Assembly (NCBI GenBank): GCA_905182985.1
Contig: CAJJDN010000012.1
Coordinates: 255,857 to 319,856 of the forward strand
Origin: Paramecium sonneborni
Lineage: Eukaryota > Ciliophora > Oligohymenophorea > Peniculida > Parameciidae
DNA: 64,000 nucleotides
Reading direction: 5' to 3'
The translations under genes and the position numbers were made by a program. Position 1 is the stretch's first letter. Every line of letters begins with the position of its first letter. Positions 34,176 through 45,294 of the stretch are shown here, one piece after another. Below the pieces are notes generated by a model that did no database searches, was not told the DNA's origin, and was given only the letters and a program-made list of their open reading frames with translations.

Positions 34176-35662
34176 AATTATTTATTAATATTTTTCAATA
34201 CTAAGAAATCTGTTCTTGTTGGACCATACATATTTGCTAAACCCAATTAAATCTTACCACTATTAAGTTCTAGATTATAATTGAGTAACAAATAGACAAG
34301 CAAGGTTTTCATCTCTAAAGTGGCTAAGTGCTATCCAATACAATTTCTAGGACCAGCTGAAAATGGTGTGAATGAATATGGATCTAATAATGGGGAATTC
34401 CATCTATCAATATCAAATTTAAGTGGGTTTTCATAAAGTGATGGATCAAAATGACTCATCATCATATTTAAATCCATACTCTATCCTTTTTAGATTGTGA
34501 ATTCTCCTAATTAAACATCCTTAAGAGCAACTCTATTGAAAAGTGAAGGAACTGCAGTAAAATGTCTATAAGCTTCATTAATAAAGTTGTCTAACATTTT
34601 CAATTAACCAAGTTATGATGGTTTTAAACCATCAAATTATGGTATACTCTTAACAATATCTTCTCTAAGTCTATTTTATACTTCTGGATAAAGGGCTAAT
34701 GCATAACAAAAGTTTTTAACAACATGACTTGTAGAATCTATGCCTGCAATTAACAAAGTGAAATACTAATGTATAGCTTCTTCCTTCGTTATATTATTAT
34801 TCACAATCTCTTTACACATAGTGTTTAATATATTATCTTAAAGAGGTTAATTTTCTTTAATTTTTTTTATTCCACCATCTATTTCAGCAGTAATTCTTTA
34901 TTTTTAAGCTTACAATTCTCTAAGAAATGCTTTTTCACTTGATGATAATAAAAATGAAGGAGTAGTTGTTTTATTTAGTTTTAATGCAAAACATCTCAAA
35001 ACTATTAATGGATTTAAAAAGAATAACATCATCTTTTCCATATTCTTGTTGACTTCAACACCCAAATCTGATATAGTATTATTATCACTTCCAAAAAAGG
35101 CTTTTGTAATAGTTGTACTAGTCAATTATTTTAATAAGGCAAGAATATCAATTGGACCATCTTTTAATTCAAGTTTTTTGCACTCTTATTTTAATGTTTC
35201 TACCATTGCTAATAAATCTTAATATGTAAAATGTTTAGTCAACATAGTTCTTGAATTATGCCAACTCTTTCCATTTTAGAAAAGTAATCCCTAATCTATA
35301 AATGTATCAGCAAAAGGCATGCCTTCCATCTTTTTATAAGATTCTTAATCAAAAAAGACTAACTTCTTTAGTTTAGGATCAACCAAGGAGAAGTGAACTC
35401 CACCTTTTAAATCATTTGATATGTGTAATTTAAGTTTCTTATTCTTTATAGCATATCTTTTTTAGGAATAGAAAGCATCTTGTCTAAATATCAAATCTAT
35501 AACAATTTGTCCTATTAATCCAATGAAAGGAAAATAATAAATATCAACAGCTGATCCGTATTTAATCTTAAAGTATAAGAGCTTTGGAATTGGAGCAATC
35601 ACTAAATAGGCTATTAGGGCCAAGATTATATAGCCTAAATATGATAAAATTAGCAAATTCAT
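34172..35662 (-). CDS. Cytochrome P450 monooxygenase
   Basis: A continuous frame of about 496 residues starts MNLLILSYLGYIILALI, an N-terminal membrane anchor. Diagnostic elements in order: LLIAGIDSTSHVVKNFCYAL (I-helix, with S in place of the first T of the usual D-T-T), FINEAYRHF (ExxR), PLLDPYSFTPFSAGPRNC then IGQHLA (heme loop FxxGxRxCxG with the Cys ligand). It should be an ER-bound heme monooxygenase; the substrate is unknown. Its TGA at 34172-34174 overlaps the start codon of SGT1. I see no intron. It is among the clearest genes here. Confidence 0.93.
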
Positions 35663-36179
35663 AAATTCTTAATTAATTATAAATTAAAAATTTGATTTTT
35701 AATGTTTAATTTGTATATTATATGGAAAAATGTATATTACATATTAGAATTATGCAGTATATAGTAGAAATAATTAAAACTATAAGTTTATTAATTATGA
35801 TCAACTAATTGATTTATTTCAAGATTTAAATTTGAGAAGAAATTTAATTTTGATTTTTTTAAGTCTAAAGTTTTCAAAAACTTAGAGTTTATTCTTTATT
35901 TTCATTAAAACATTTTTCTCAATTTGCACTAAGAGATATATAAGTGCACTTACAATGATTTAAAAATTTTATCAATTTTAACCAATATTATACAGATGAT
36001 GTTTTGATAAAAGAATATCTAATTATTAAATATAAACAACTTTTAACAGCAAATTTAATTCCTTGAGTTAATACTATTCTAAATTTTAGAAAAAATTCTA
36101 AAATTTAAGCTATTTATCATATTTAAAAAAATATATATTGTTATATTAGAACTTCTAATATGATTTATAATACAAACTT
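35663..36179. other. AT-rich region upstream of P450
   Basis: No supported frame. It contains the P450 promoter and probably the decayed 3' part of the Cdc20 pseudogene. Confidence 0.45.
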
Positions 36180-36840
36180 TTTTGTTTATCAAAAGAGAAT
36201 TTGATTTTAAAATCTTTTTCAGTTCTGATACTATCACAAAAAATTTTTAATTCATTCCAATCCAAACAATCCCTACTTTGATTATATTTCTCTTAATATT
36301 GTTCCTTTGTAAATATTCATAAATTCTAACAGTTTCAAAATTATTATCATTTCTGTAATCAAATCGTTTCCATAACATAAATCAGATGTATTTAAATCTG
36401 ATAAATTCTTATCTTGAATTATTAAATAGTCTGGATAGTTTTGAGTTCATCATGTACAAAGTGAATTATTTAAACCCTTTTCTAATTAATTAGTTGGACT
36501 CCAGTCTATTAATGAACAATAATAATCATCCTAAAATGAGGTGCATCTAAACCTTTATTTAGAGTTTTGCCCCTCTTCCTCATAGGTGATGGAAATTCAT
36601 TATTAATTATAAACTGTTTATAAATTATATTGTTGTCTTTATTATACAAATAAACTTGAATCTGATTTACTCTCAATTATATATTATATTTCAAAAATAA
36701 TTATATTTTGTCTATCTATATTCCATTCTCAATTTTTCAGTTAAATCTATAGCACTCTATTTCTCTTTTTTCATTAGAAATTAAAATCTTTCAAATTGAG
36801 TTTTACTTGAAATTATTTTTAAATCTAGAATAGCCCAATC
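36180..36840 (-). pseudogene. Cdc20/Fizzy-family pseudogene
   Basis: Reading minus-strand frames together gives LNKGLDAPHF, then after a one-base shift QDDYYCSLIDWSPTNQLEKG and LNNSLCT, then TGA where Cdc20 has the Trp of VYLW. This aligns without length change to the Cdc20/Cdh1 signature LDAPxxxxDYYxNLxDWSxxN. Further on, FETVRIYEYLQRNNIKR and IKVGIVWIGMN follow the next WD strand pattern of the family. Frameshifts and TGA codons break the rest, and no set of short introns repairs it because an intron would have to remove the conserved motif. It is best read as a dead paralogue of the APC/C activator. Confidence 0.65.
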
Positions 36841-36918
36841 TTATTTAAAAAGAAACGAATTGTTATACAAATTTCATCTAAAATTTTTAGAAGGGGTTTT
36901 TGAAATTATATATTTAAT

Positions 36919-37464
36919 ATGAATGATCTATAAAAAATACAAAATGAAAACATTAATAGTGCATATGTTTCTTTTGCAAAACGTTACAAACCTAGAAATG
37001 CATCTCTTGCTTAATAACATACAATTAACAATCCAATTTAAATTTAACCTTCTAAGAAAATGACTAAACCTCAATACTTAACTTCAACCAGAAATAATTA
37101 ATCCTTTTAAGAACATTTTACAGCATTACCTGTTATACTTTAAAGTCTAAAAAGTAATTAGTATGCTTTCAACTAATTTTCCCCTCTTGATTGTAAACAA
37201 AAGGATCCATATTTTAAGAATTGGAATCAAAAATTTGATTAATTGCTATGTGGAACATTACGTAAAATTAATATTAACTAACAATAAAGACTATTAAATT
37301 AATCATTTACTTAGGAAGAACAAATCTAAATGATTAAAATTTTCAAAGAAAAACCACCTTATTATTTTAAAAAAAATAAGTAGAGATCATATAAAAATAA
37401 AGATCTTGATCAAGATTTTGCAATTCATGATATATCTTAATATTTTTACAAACTCTAAGATTGA
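36919..37464 (+). CDS. Uncharacterised 181-residue protein
   Basis: A single-exon frame runs from MNDLQKIQNENINSAYV to FYKLQD and TGA. It is polar and basic, Q/N/K-rich with no membrane segment. Short aromatic patches such as PYFKNWNQKFDQLL and EKPPYYFKKNK occur. I recognise no family. It is convergent with the TRAPP subunit gene, with 128 bp between stops, and divergent from the Cdc20 pseudogene, whose 5' end is close by. Confidence 0.6.
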
Positions 37465-37592
37465 TTCATTCCTAAATTTTTAGAATTTTTATAAACTTGC
37501 TAAACAAATTTGACAACATCATCAAATGAAACATGTATCGAAACCAATTATGAATAATTTCGATAAATTAAATTTACATATCATTAAATTAT

Positions 37593-38108
37593 TCAAAAAT
37601 CTAATAATTCCCTAACATCCCTATCAAATTACACTCTTTTTTTTTCTCCTAATGGTTAATCATCTGATTGAAATGGGTCTTTTGAAAAATAATCTGTATA
37701 CAATCTATAAATCTGTCTCATCTTTTAAACATTGTCTTCATGCTTTTTCGGTACTTCCAAATTTTTATCTAATACTTTAGATCATCTTTTACTTGAAATA
37801 ACCAAAAAACGTAATCCTGTCAAAGTTTTCAATGTTGAAACCATATAATTCTCAGTTATTAATAAATCTATTGCATTATCTCTTTCAAAATCCTTATCCT
37901 TCTCTTATTCTATCTTTTATATTGCTTCTGGAATTATTGTTTAAGTAAGATGATCAATTGCATAAAATATTGAAGAAGCTTATAAAACTTAATTTGTAGT
38001 TATCTTATCTTATTCTTCTCTATACTACTCTTTTAGTTGAGAAAAGAATTATAAACCTCCTGTCTTATTCACAACTATAAAATAATAATTTTGCCTGTCT
38101 TTCTTCAT
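37593..38108 (-). CDS. TRAPP complex subunit, sybindin/TRAPPC4-like
   Basis: Starts MKKDRQNYYFIVVNKTGGLQ, the longin-type first strand and turn of sybindin-family TRAPP subunits. After a Q/K-rich insertion come LITENYMVSTLKTLTGLRFL, then a 24-nt intron (GTAAAA...TTAG), and QIYRLYTDYFSKDPFQ, the characteristic C-terminal helix and PF element. About 160 residues, close to the size of Trs23/TRAPPC4 or Bet5/TRAPPC1. It would be a core subunit of the TRAPP tether and Rab GEF in ER-Golgi traffic. The insertion after the first strand resembles the TRAPPC4 arrangement, but I do not separate C4 from C1 with certainty. Confidence 0.75.
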
Positions 38109-38373
38109 TTAATTTTATAATATTAATAAAAATTCAAACTAATCATTTATAAATATATCGATTATTTATATAAGAGTAAACATCAATAGAAAAGCATATT
38201 TATTAAATTAATTAAGCTACAATTTTAGATATATTTTGTATATGAGTTCTTTAGAACTATTTCTGAAATTGTTTAAATATTTTTTGTTAAAAATCAATCA
38301 TAAGCTTAATTTAATTTACATATAAGTTGATAAATTAAAATTTTTATGAATATTGAAAATTCATTTAGTCATT

Positions 38374-39984
38374 TCATTATTTTTAGACAATATGATTATA
38401 TTAATTAAATTATTTTAATAATTGAGAAACCATTTAATGTAAATTATGAGTTGAAATAGATATCTAATTGGTTAATTCGGTTTTAGCATATTCAGATAAT
38501 AATTCTATTTGAATAGGTTAGATTGCTTTTTTTAAATATTAATATTCTTCGATTTATTTACAAATTTTTCCTTTTTATTATTGATTTCTATATAAGATAT
38601 CACTGAAGTTTACAATTTGAACTTCTAGTTTATTGAAAAAACTTTTTGCATTTTTTTTAGAATTCATCAACTTAAATATTTCTTTATCCAAATTATTTCC
38701 CATTTTTTTAATATATATTTTTGCTGCGATCATTACTCTAAGAATAGGACGAAACATGAAAATAACAATAATCATTGAAATTGAAATTAAAGAACAAGAT
38801 GTAATAATTTAAGTATAAAAAGCTCTTTCATTTAGTTATTAAACCATGAGTTCGAGTGAAAGGAAATTTTATTATAATAATTATTCAAAGCTCGCATTAG
38901 TAAACCTAATAATAATTTAATAAATTTACATCATTAATGTGAAATTTCCTGGAATCTAATTAGCTACTATCTTAATTGGTTTTTTGTAAATTGAATTATA
39001 TCTACATAAAATTTAATTATCATCCTATTAGCAATTCGAAATGCTTGGATAATTATTAGCTAAATTTAAAATTTCAATCCAATCAGTTTTATTGAATCCA
39101 GTTTTATTTTCTTCATAAATAAAATTCAATTCAGTTACTGAGAGATTTAGATTGACATTTCTATAAATGATTTAACCTTATTAATTCAACAAATAAGTAT
39201 TAGCTTAAATTAATTTCATATCAGGATCTTCAGCATCAATATCAGTACCTGCTATTGCATCTAAGTTTTTTGTATATTAATTTTCTAAAGAATAAGATAT
39301 GGTTTATTTGTAGATAAATTGAGTGCCAGAAAAGTAGAGTTACGAGTAAAAATATTTCTAATTTATATCCTTTTAGTATCTATCCAAATGGTTAACAAAC
39401 CAATTTTTAGATTGAGGAGAGTATGACCAATCATAAATTATTTAAGGAAATATAAATCCAGTTTAAATATCTCCAGTTGCTACATAAAAGATTCTGTTAT
39501 TTTATTATGTATCAAATAATAAGATATATTCAGATATTAATCTGGAAAATTTTGATAAAGTTTGATATTTTTCCATTGATGGTAATTTATTGCCATCTTT
39601 ACAAAGATAACATGTAAAGCAAATTTCTGGGATCTAAAATAAAAAACTCTTCTCTTACTAGGTTTAACACTTAAGAGGATCTTCAAATTATTCTGTTATA
39701 TGGAAATTATCCAGTTATTAGTAAAGTGTTCCTAAACTTGTTAAAAGTTATATTCCTAAAATGATATTAGAGTAATTACTTTGATGTTATTTGGATATAA
39801 GATACTAATTTAGTTATGGAAGAAATAACTTAAGTGCCACTCTATCTTAGCGTTGCAGAACAATTGATGATGAATTTTCATATATTCCAATTATTACATT
39901 TTTCTAAACTATATAAAATGAGCCAATCAATAAGAAACTAATAGAAAAAGCAAAAATCTTAACCAAAAAAATCTAATCTCTCAT
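38374..39984 (-). CDS. Two-TM membrane protein with Cache-like extracellular domain
   Basis: Starts MRDQIFLVKIFAFSISFLL, a hydrophobic first membrane segment. An extracytoplasmic region of about 330 residues follows, with FYSQLYFSGTQFIYKQTISY, LDAIAGTDIDAED and YLLNQQGQIIYRN, which resembles the ligand-binding core of dCache sensors. A second membrane segment (TSCSLISISMIIVIFMF) leads to a short basic cytoplasmic tail (RPILRVMIAAKIYIKKMGNN, then ELLSEYAKTELTNQISIS) ending at TGA 38374. No kinase or cyclase domain follows, so any output must come from partners. Several short introns are required in the middle. The Cache assignment is by pattern and needs a profile search. Confidence 0.6.
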
Positions 39985-40259
39985 TTTTAAGTTGTGAAAC
40001 ATTTGTTTACAGATTTGCCAAATCCTCATTAATTAATGTAATAAATATTATTTCTGATTTTGAATTTATAATTATTGATTCAAGAATGATAAAATATTAT
40101 CTAAAATAATTAACAAATGATTTCAAATAAAAAAGTTCATTTATTAACCTAAAAAATAGTTTAATAGTAAAAAATATAAAAAGTAAACTTATAGCTTTCT
40201 AATATTAATAAATATATGAAAATTATCTAATTTATTATTTATATATTATATAATATTAA
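39985..40259. promoter_or_regulatory. Divergent intergenic region
   Basis: 275 bp between the starts of the Cache-like gene (-) and the TPR gene (+). Very AT-rich; no element identified. Confidence 0.4.
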
Positions 40260-42859
40260 ATGAGTGATAAATCAAAATCACCTCCAACTAAGAAATTAAT
40301 CAAAAACAAAATGAAGAAGTAATTTTCAAATGAGAAATTTTCATCTAAAAACTATCAACCTTCAAGATTTGTTGTAGCAGAGCGATTATAACCTATAACG
40401 TAATTGAATTAGTTTCATTATTGATATAGATATAAAGCATAAGAAATTCTTAGTGAATTTTAAACGAAAATCGAAGATGCTTTCTCTACTCAACCAAATC
40501 AATTGAAAAGTGTTTAGCCTAGTTAATAGAGAGTTCTATAAGTATAAATAATAGAGAGTTATTATATAGCCAAAAGAATATAAAAAGAAACCGCTAAGAA
40601 GATAAGAGAACGATATGTAAATGTATAAAGACATTTTTGTATAACCTAAAGCAGATGCATTATAAGAGTTGAAAGAAAAAGAAAAGGATTTTGAAGCACT
40701 CTTCCATAAAGGATAAGCAAAATAATATGACAAAATTCTTAATATTAAAGATGATGAGGATAAACCAGTAAAAAATTTATTAGGTTCATTGCTAAATGAA
40801 TAATTAATGAAATCAACAGCTCCAATAGATAATATAGATTTAAAAAAAGAAATTGATAAAGTAGCTTAAATGGATTTACCTGTTCAACCTGAAACTAACT
40901 TTTAATTCTTTGATTAATAGATATCTGTTTAACCACCAGATTTACCTAATGCTAGTATTGCATCTCCATTAACACCTGGAAATGGTTATGCTCCATCAAT
41001 ACCTTATACACATAATGTTAAAGAAAATAATAGAACTAGTATTAAAGATTTACTTGTAAGAGCCAAGGCTGGTATGTAAGCAGGTGATATTTAAAAAGAA
41101 GCTCATTTATCATTTTATTTAGGAATGGTTTATGAGAGTAGTAAAAATCATAATGAAGCAGTGAGATTTTATAAGAAATTTGTTGCTTGTGCTAAGTTAA
41201 TGGAAGATAAAATAGGAATGGCATTAGGTACTAATAGAGTAGGCTTTAATTATTATAATGCAGGTAATTTTACTAAATCAATTGAATTTCATAAACAAAA
41301 TTTGTAATATTCAGATCAAGAAAATATGTTTACAGGATTCTATNNNNNNNNNNNNNNNNNNNNNNNNNNNNNNNNNNNNNNNNNNNNNNNNNNNNNNNNN
41401 NNNNNNNNNNNNNNNNNNNNNNNNNNNNNNNNNNNNNNNNNNNNNNNNNNNNNNNNNNNNNNNNNNNNNNNNNNNNNNNNNNNNNNNNNNNNNNNNNNNN
41501 NNNNNNNNNNNNNNNNNNNNNNNNNNNNNNNNNNNNNNNNNNNNNNNNNNNNNNNNNNNNNNNNNNNNNNNNNNNNNNNNNNNNNNNNNNNNNNNNNNNN
41601 NNNNNNNNNNNNNNNNNNNNNNNNNNNNNNNNNNNNNNNNNNNNNNNNNNNNNNNNNNNNNNNNNNNNNNNNNNNNNNNNNNNNNNNNNNNNNNNNNNNN
41701 NNNNNNNNNNNNNNNNNNNNNNNNNNNNNNNNNNNNNNNNNNNNNNNNNNNNNNNNNNNNNNNNNNNNAATATTAAAGATGATGAGGATAAACCAGTAAA
41801 AAATTTATTAGGTTCATTGCTAAATGAATAATTAATGAAATCAACAGCTCCAATAGATAATATAGATTTAAAAAAAGAAATTGATAAAGTAGCTTAAATG
41901 GATTTACCTGTTCAACCTGAAACTAACTTTTAATTCTTTGATTAATAGATATCTGTTTAACCACCAGATTTACCTAATGCTAGTATTGCATCTCCATTAA
42001 CACCTGGAAATGGTTATGCTCCATCAATACCTTATACACATAATGTTAAAGAAAATAATAGAACTAGTATTAAAGATTTACTTGTAAGAGCCAAGGCTGG
42101 TATGTAAGCAGGTGATATTTAAAAAGAAGCTCATTTATCATTTTATTTAGGAATGGTTTATGAGAGTAGTAAAAATCATAATGAAGCAGTGAGATTTTAT
42201 AAGAAATTTGTTGCTTGTGCTAAGTTAATGGAGGATAAAATAGGAATGGCATTAGGTACTAATAGAGTAGGCTTTAATTATTATAATGCAGGTAATTTTA
42301 CTAAATCAATTGAATTTCATAAACAAAATTTGTAATATTCAGATCAAGAAAATATGTTTACAGGATTCTATAATATGGGATTAGCTTGTAGAAGATTAAA
42401 AAATTATGAAGAATCTATAGATTATTTTTCAAATGCTTTGGAATGGGCATAAAAAAGAGATGAAGCAGAATCATCATGCATTTCTTATGGTTAATTAGGA
42501 ATAGTATTTTTAGAAGTCAAATAATATGATTAAGCATTTGAAAATTTTCAAGTAAAGTTTTTAAAGATCAATAGAATTGTTATGAGTTAGCTAGAAGATT
42601 GAAAAATCACAAATTACAATTAGATTGCTTATTGAATCTTATTAAAATTTCAGGATATCTTTAAACTTCAACTGAAGTATAAACATAAATATTGAAAAAT
42701 GCTATTTTAGTAATTTTTATTTTTATTTATTTAAAGTGTGCAAATCATTTAAATGAAAAGTCAATCGCAACTTTATGTTTATGCAACTTGGGAGTTCTTG
42801 AATCAAAACCTCCTTTACCAAATTTATAGTACGATGATTTAGAATATGAATAATTTTGA
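40260..42859 (+). CDS. TPR-repeat protein interrupted by assembly gap
   Basis: Starts MSDKSKSPPTKKLIKNK. A basic N-terminus and charged coiled region (YIAKRIQKETAKKIRERY) are followed by a linker with PLTPGNGYAPSIPYTHN. TPR helices then follow: DIQKEAHLSFYLGMVYESSK, EAVRFYKKFVACAKLMEDK, NAGNFTKSIEFHKQNL, MFTGFYNMGLACRRLKNYE, ESIDYFSNALEWAQKRDE, GQLGIVFLEVKQYDQAFE and a C-terminal region ending YDDLEYEQF. The real gene is 40260-41343 joined to 42372-42859, since 41769-42371 repeats 40741-41343. Two introns lie in the 3' part. The repeat spacing recalls TTC29-like ciliary proteins, but this is only a guess. The gene at 55881 has similar repeats. Confidence 0.75.
40741..41343. repeat. Duplicated contig end, left copy
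   Basis: These 603 bases recur at 41769-42371 with an offset of 1028. One difference was found (A at 41205, G at 42233; both GAA/GAG Glu). It touches the left edge of the gap. Confidence 0.9.
41344..41768. other. Scaffold gap (425 N)
   Basis: A run of N flanked by identical sequence. As with the first gap, the contigs probably overlap and no sequence is missing. Confidence 0.95.
41769..42371. repeat. Duplicated contig end, right copy
   Basis: Right copy of 40741-41343. Gene models should use only one copy. Confidence 0.9.
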
Positions 42860-42887
42860 TAAATAACATTATTTTTATTATAATAAA

Positions 42888-43551
42888 ATGAATTCAACTT
42901 TAGAATAAAATGTTATCAGTGGAATTACACCACATAATATTCATAAAAAAATTGTATGTCTTTTAATAATCAATTAGTTATAAATTTATTTATTGTTGAA
43001 TTGATAATAGAAATGCTACAGTAAAATTTTCTAAAGAAATAGAAATTATTAAATAATTTTAATGATTTTATTTTCTAATTAGTTTCCACTTAAGAATTAA
43101 ACTATATGATTAGAAGAATAGGATATATTATTGATTATGATTGTAAAAATGATTAAGAAAAACAATAATTTAATACTTTTAAAATTAAAAATATAAAAAA
43201 TGAATTGAGTCCATTGAATAAGATGAAATTGATAAGCACTAAGATCTGCTTAAAATAAAATTATATCACTTTTATGAGATTAAGTAACTTCATTTAATTG
43301 AAGAAAAAGAAAAGCAATTTCAATAGCTTTCTTTTATACAAAAAAGGAATCTATTGAATCATCTTCTTTAAAACTTTCAAAGAATGAAAATGGTTAATGA
43401 AATAAACCAAAATTTCGATAAGGACTCTTTAGAAAATGATTAGGCTAAGTTAAGAAAATTAATGAAATTATCGCATAGAGCATTAGATAAATTAAATATC
43501 TTCAACTTATAGAAATATGAAAAAGATAATTTTCTAGAGAAGGATAAGTGA
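42888..43551 (+). CDS. Uncharacterised helical protein, frame unresolved
   Basis: ATG 42888 (MNSTLEQNVISGITPHN) opens a frame. Later coding-like pieces are LVSTQELNYMIRRIGYIID, then in another frame EIDKHQDLLKIKLYHFYEIK and QLRKLMKLSHRALDKL, ending EKDNFLEKDK with TGA 43549. The K/E/L/Q-rich composition suggests long helices or coiled coil. I cannot join the pieces with clean 20-30 nt introns near 43150-43215, so either a longer intron or an indel is present. It is convergent with the next gene, with 41 bp between stops. I recognise no family. Confidence 0.4.
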
Positions 43552-43592
43552 ATAATGAACAATATTGTTTTTATTTTAATATCTTCTTTTTT

Positions 43593-43886
43593 TCACAATT
43601 AAGGAAATCTGAGTTTGAATAAACTCATGGCTACATTAGAAATCTCTTTTGCTCTGTCATTCAACCAATCCATTTAATCTTAAGTTTATGCTACCTCTGC
43701 AAACTTTCTTGAAAATCTGATTTTTGTGAATGATTCAATTTCATTAAATTTAGCCTACATTACTATTTTAATTACCAAATCTTCATAATAATGATAGATA
43801 TCTTAAGCTGTGTAATTATTTGGTAGAACATGGTCAAATCTCTTTATTGGACTGACATACTTTCTAATGATTTCCTCAAACTTCAT
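43593..43886 (-). CDS. Uncharacterised 97-residue protein
   Basis: A single intact frame runs from MKFEEIIRKYVSPIKRFD to SLFKLRFPQL and TGA. It is predicted to be small, soluble and helical, with aromatic and basic residues; one segment reads AQDIYHYYEDLVIKIVMQ. No signal or membrane segment is present. Both flanking spacers are short: 41 bp to the convergent gene and 164 bp to the divergent one. I do not recognise it. Confidence 0.6.
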
Positions 43887-44050
43887 TTTTTATTAAAATA
43901 TAATAATATTGATGAAAATTAAATGAAAATCGAAATAAATTAGCATAAAATAATTTAAGAAAAATCTAACAAACTTTTGATTTCATTCAAATTTGTTAAG
44001 AATTTAGTAATCTTTATTATTAAATAATCTAAATTCATATATTAATTTTT

Positions 44051-44438
44051 ATGCAATAAGAAGAATAAAAAAAAGTGGTTACTTATACTGCTTTATAAAA
44101 TTAACAACATAAAAAAATATATAGTTTGGAAACAAGCACAAGTCTTAAAATATTAAGAAGTATTTAAAAAAGGAGTACTTTTGCAAATGTTTGTGAAGAT
44201 AATTTATCAAACTTAAATAAAGTAATTGATAGAAAATAAATGGATATTTATGTAAAAGAGAAACCAAATAATTCAAGAACTGGATAAAATTTCCTTTAAT
44301 TGATGTAAAATATTTAAAAAAGTATATAGGATATCTCATCTTCAAAATAGAATATAGGTGTTATAGGAACCTCTTTAAGATGATTCAAGTGAAGATTGGT
44401 AACCTGATGAATAGAATGAAGATGATAATTCTTAGTGA
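44051..44438 (+). CDS. Uncharacterised small protein with acidic tail
   Basis: Starts MQQEEQKKVVTYTALQNQ. A polar protein of about 120 residues with basic middle parts (LKILRSIQKRSTFANV). A 22-nt intron (GTGTTA...TTAAG, near 44358-44379) restores the frame into an acidic end, DDSSEDWQPDEQNEDD. Without the intron the frame would stop at a TGA just downstream. The stop lies only 13 bp from the stop of the convergent phosphatase gene. I know no family for it. Confidence 0.55.
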
Positions 44439-44451
44439 AATTTATATTAAT

Positions 44452-45250
44452 TCAATTCAATACATTTTTCGGATACTTTCTTTTCATTTAGTTAATTGAT
44501 TTAATTATATTGTCTTTAGGCTTAACATATTTTTTTATCATTGCTTCATAAATTTTCAATTCTTAATCTTTTAAATCATTATACCATGATTTAATAAGTA
44601 TTCCATTTTCTAAAATAATATTAAAATTTACATGGATTTAATGACATTCCTGAAAATGAATTATCAATAATAAAAGTTTTATCAAGATTTGGATTAACCT
44701 TAGTTAAATCTTTATAAAAAACTCCATCTTTTTTAGTGCAACTCTAATAAATGATAATAATTTAAATTACATCTCTATAGAATCTTCTTTTAATGAATCC
44801 ACTTGGATCTAAATAATCAATTACTTTATCTGCATATTCTTTTATAGCAGCTGTAAATACAACTAATTCAAAATATTTTGATAAAGCTTTCAAGAAATCT
44901 CTTGCAAAAGGTCTAATTTTAACATAATATTTTTCTATCGTGTTTCCTATTTTCACTATGATTTCTTCATCTAGAAATGAAGTTCTTTCCATATCAGAGT
45001 GGATTAAAGTTTCATCTAGATCTAAAACAAGAGTAAACTCTTTTTCAGTCTCTTTAGCAGTTATTTTATTTTTGCAATCATCATCAGAATCTAAACTTTT
45101 AACTTAGATAGGTGATCCCATCATTATCAATATTGAACCAAGCATTTCCCAACTCCAAGAGATGATTTTTTTACATCTTTCAGTTGCTGAAGTATTTACT
45201 AAACTACTACCGACCATTTTGGCAATATTTGATCTAGAAATGTATTCCAT
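44452..45250 (-). CDS. FCP1/NLI-interacting-factor type phosphatase
   Basis: Starts MEYISRSNIAKMVGSSL. After about 75 residues comes FTLVLDLDETLIHSDME, the DxDxT catalytic motif of the HAD-type SCP/Dullard family. IEKYYVKIRPFARDFLKAL, FELVVFTAAIKEYADKVID (motif TAA), RRFYRD, then after an intron of about 30 nt CTKKDGVFYKDLTKVN and NLDKTFIIDNS (motif with the second Asp) complete the fold. The C-terminus reads VKPKDNIIKSINQMKRKYP. Such enzymes remove phosphate from Ser/Thr, for example on the RNA polymerase II CTD or on lipin and SMAD substrates. Which branch this is remains open. Only 44 bp separate its ATG from the divergent sorting nexin start. Confidence 0.88.
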
Positions 45251-45294
45251 TATTATATTTATTAAAACGGGGATCTGAATATTAATATTTATAA
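45251..45294. promoter_or_regulatory. 44-bp divergent intergenic spacer
   Basis: The ATGs of the phosphatase (-) and the sorting nexin (+) are only 44 bp apart, so both 5' UTRs and promoters must share or overlap this space or the neighbouring coding sequence. Confidence 0.6.
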
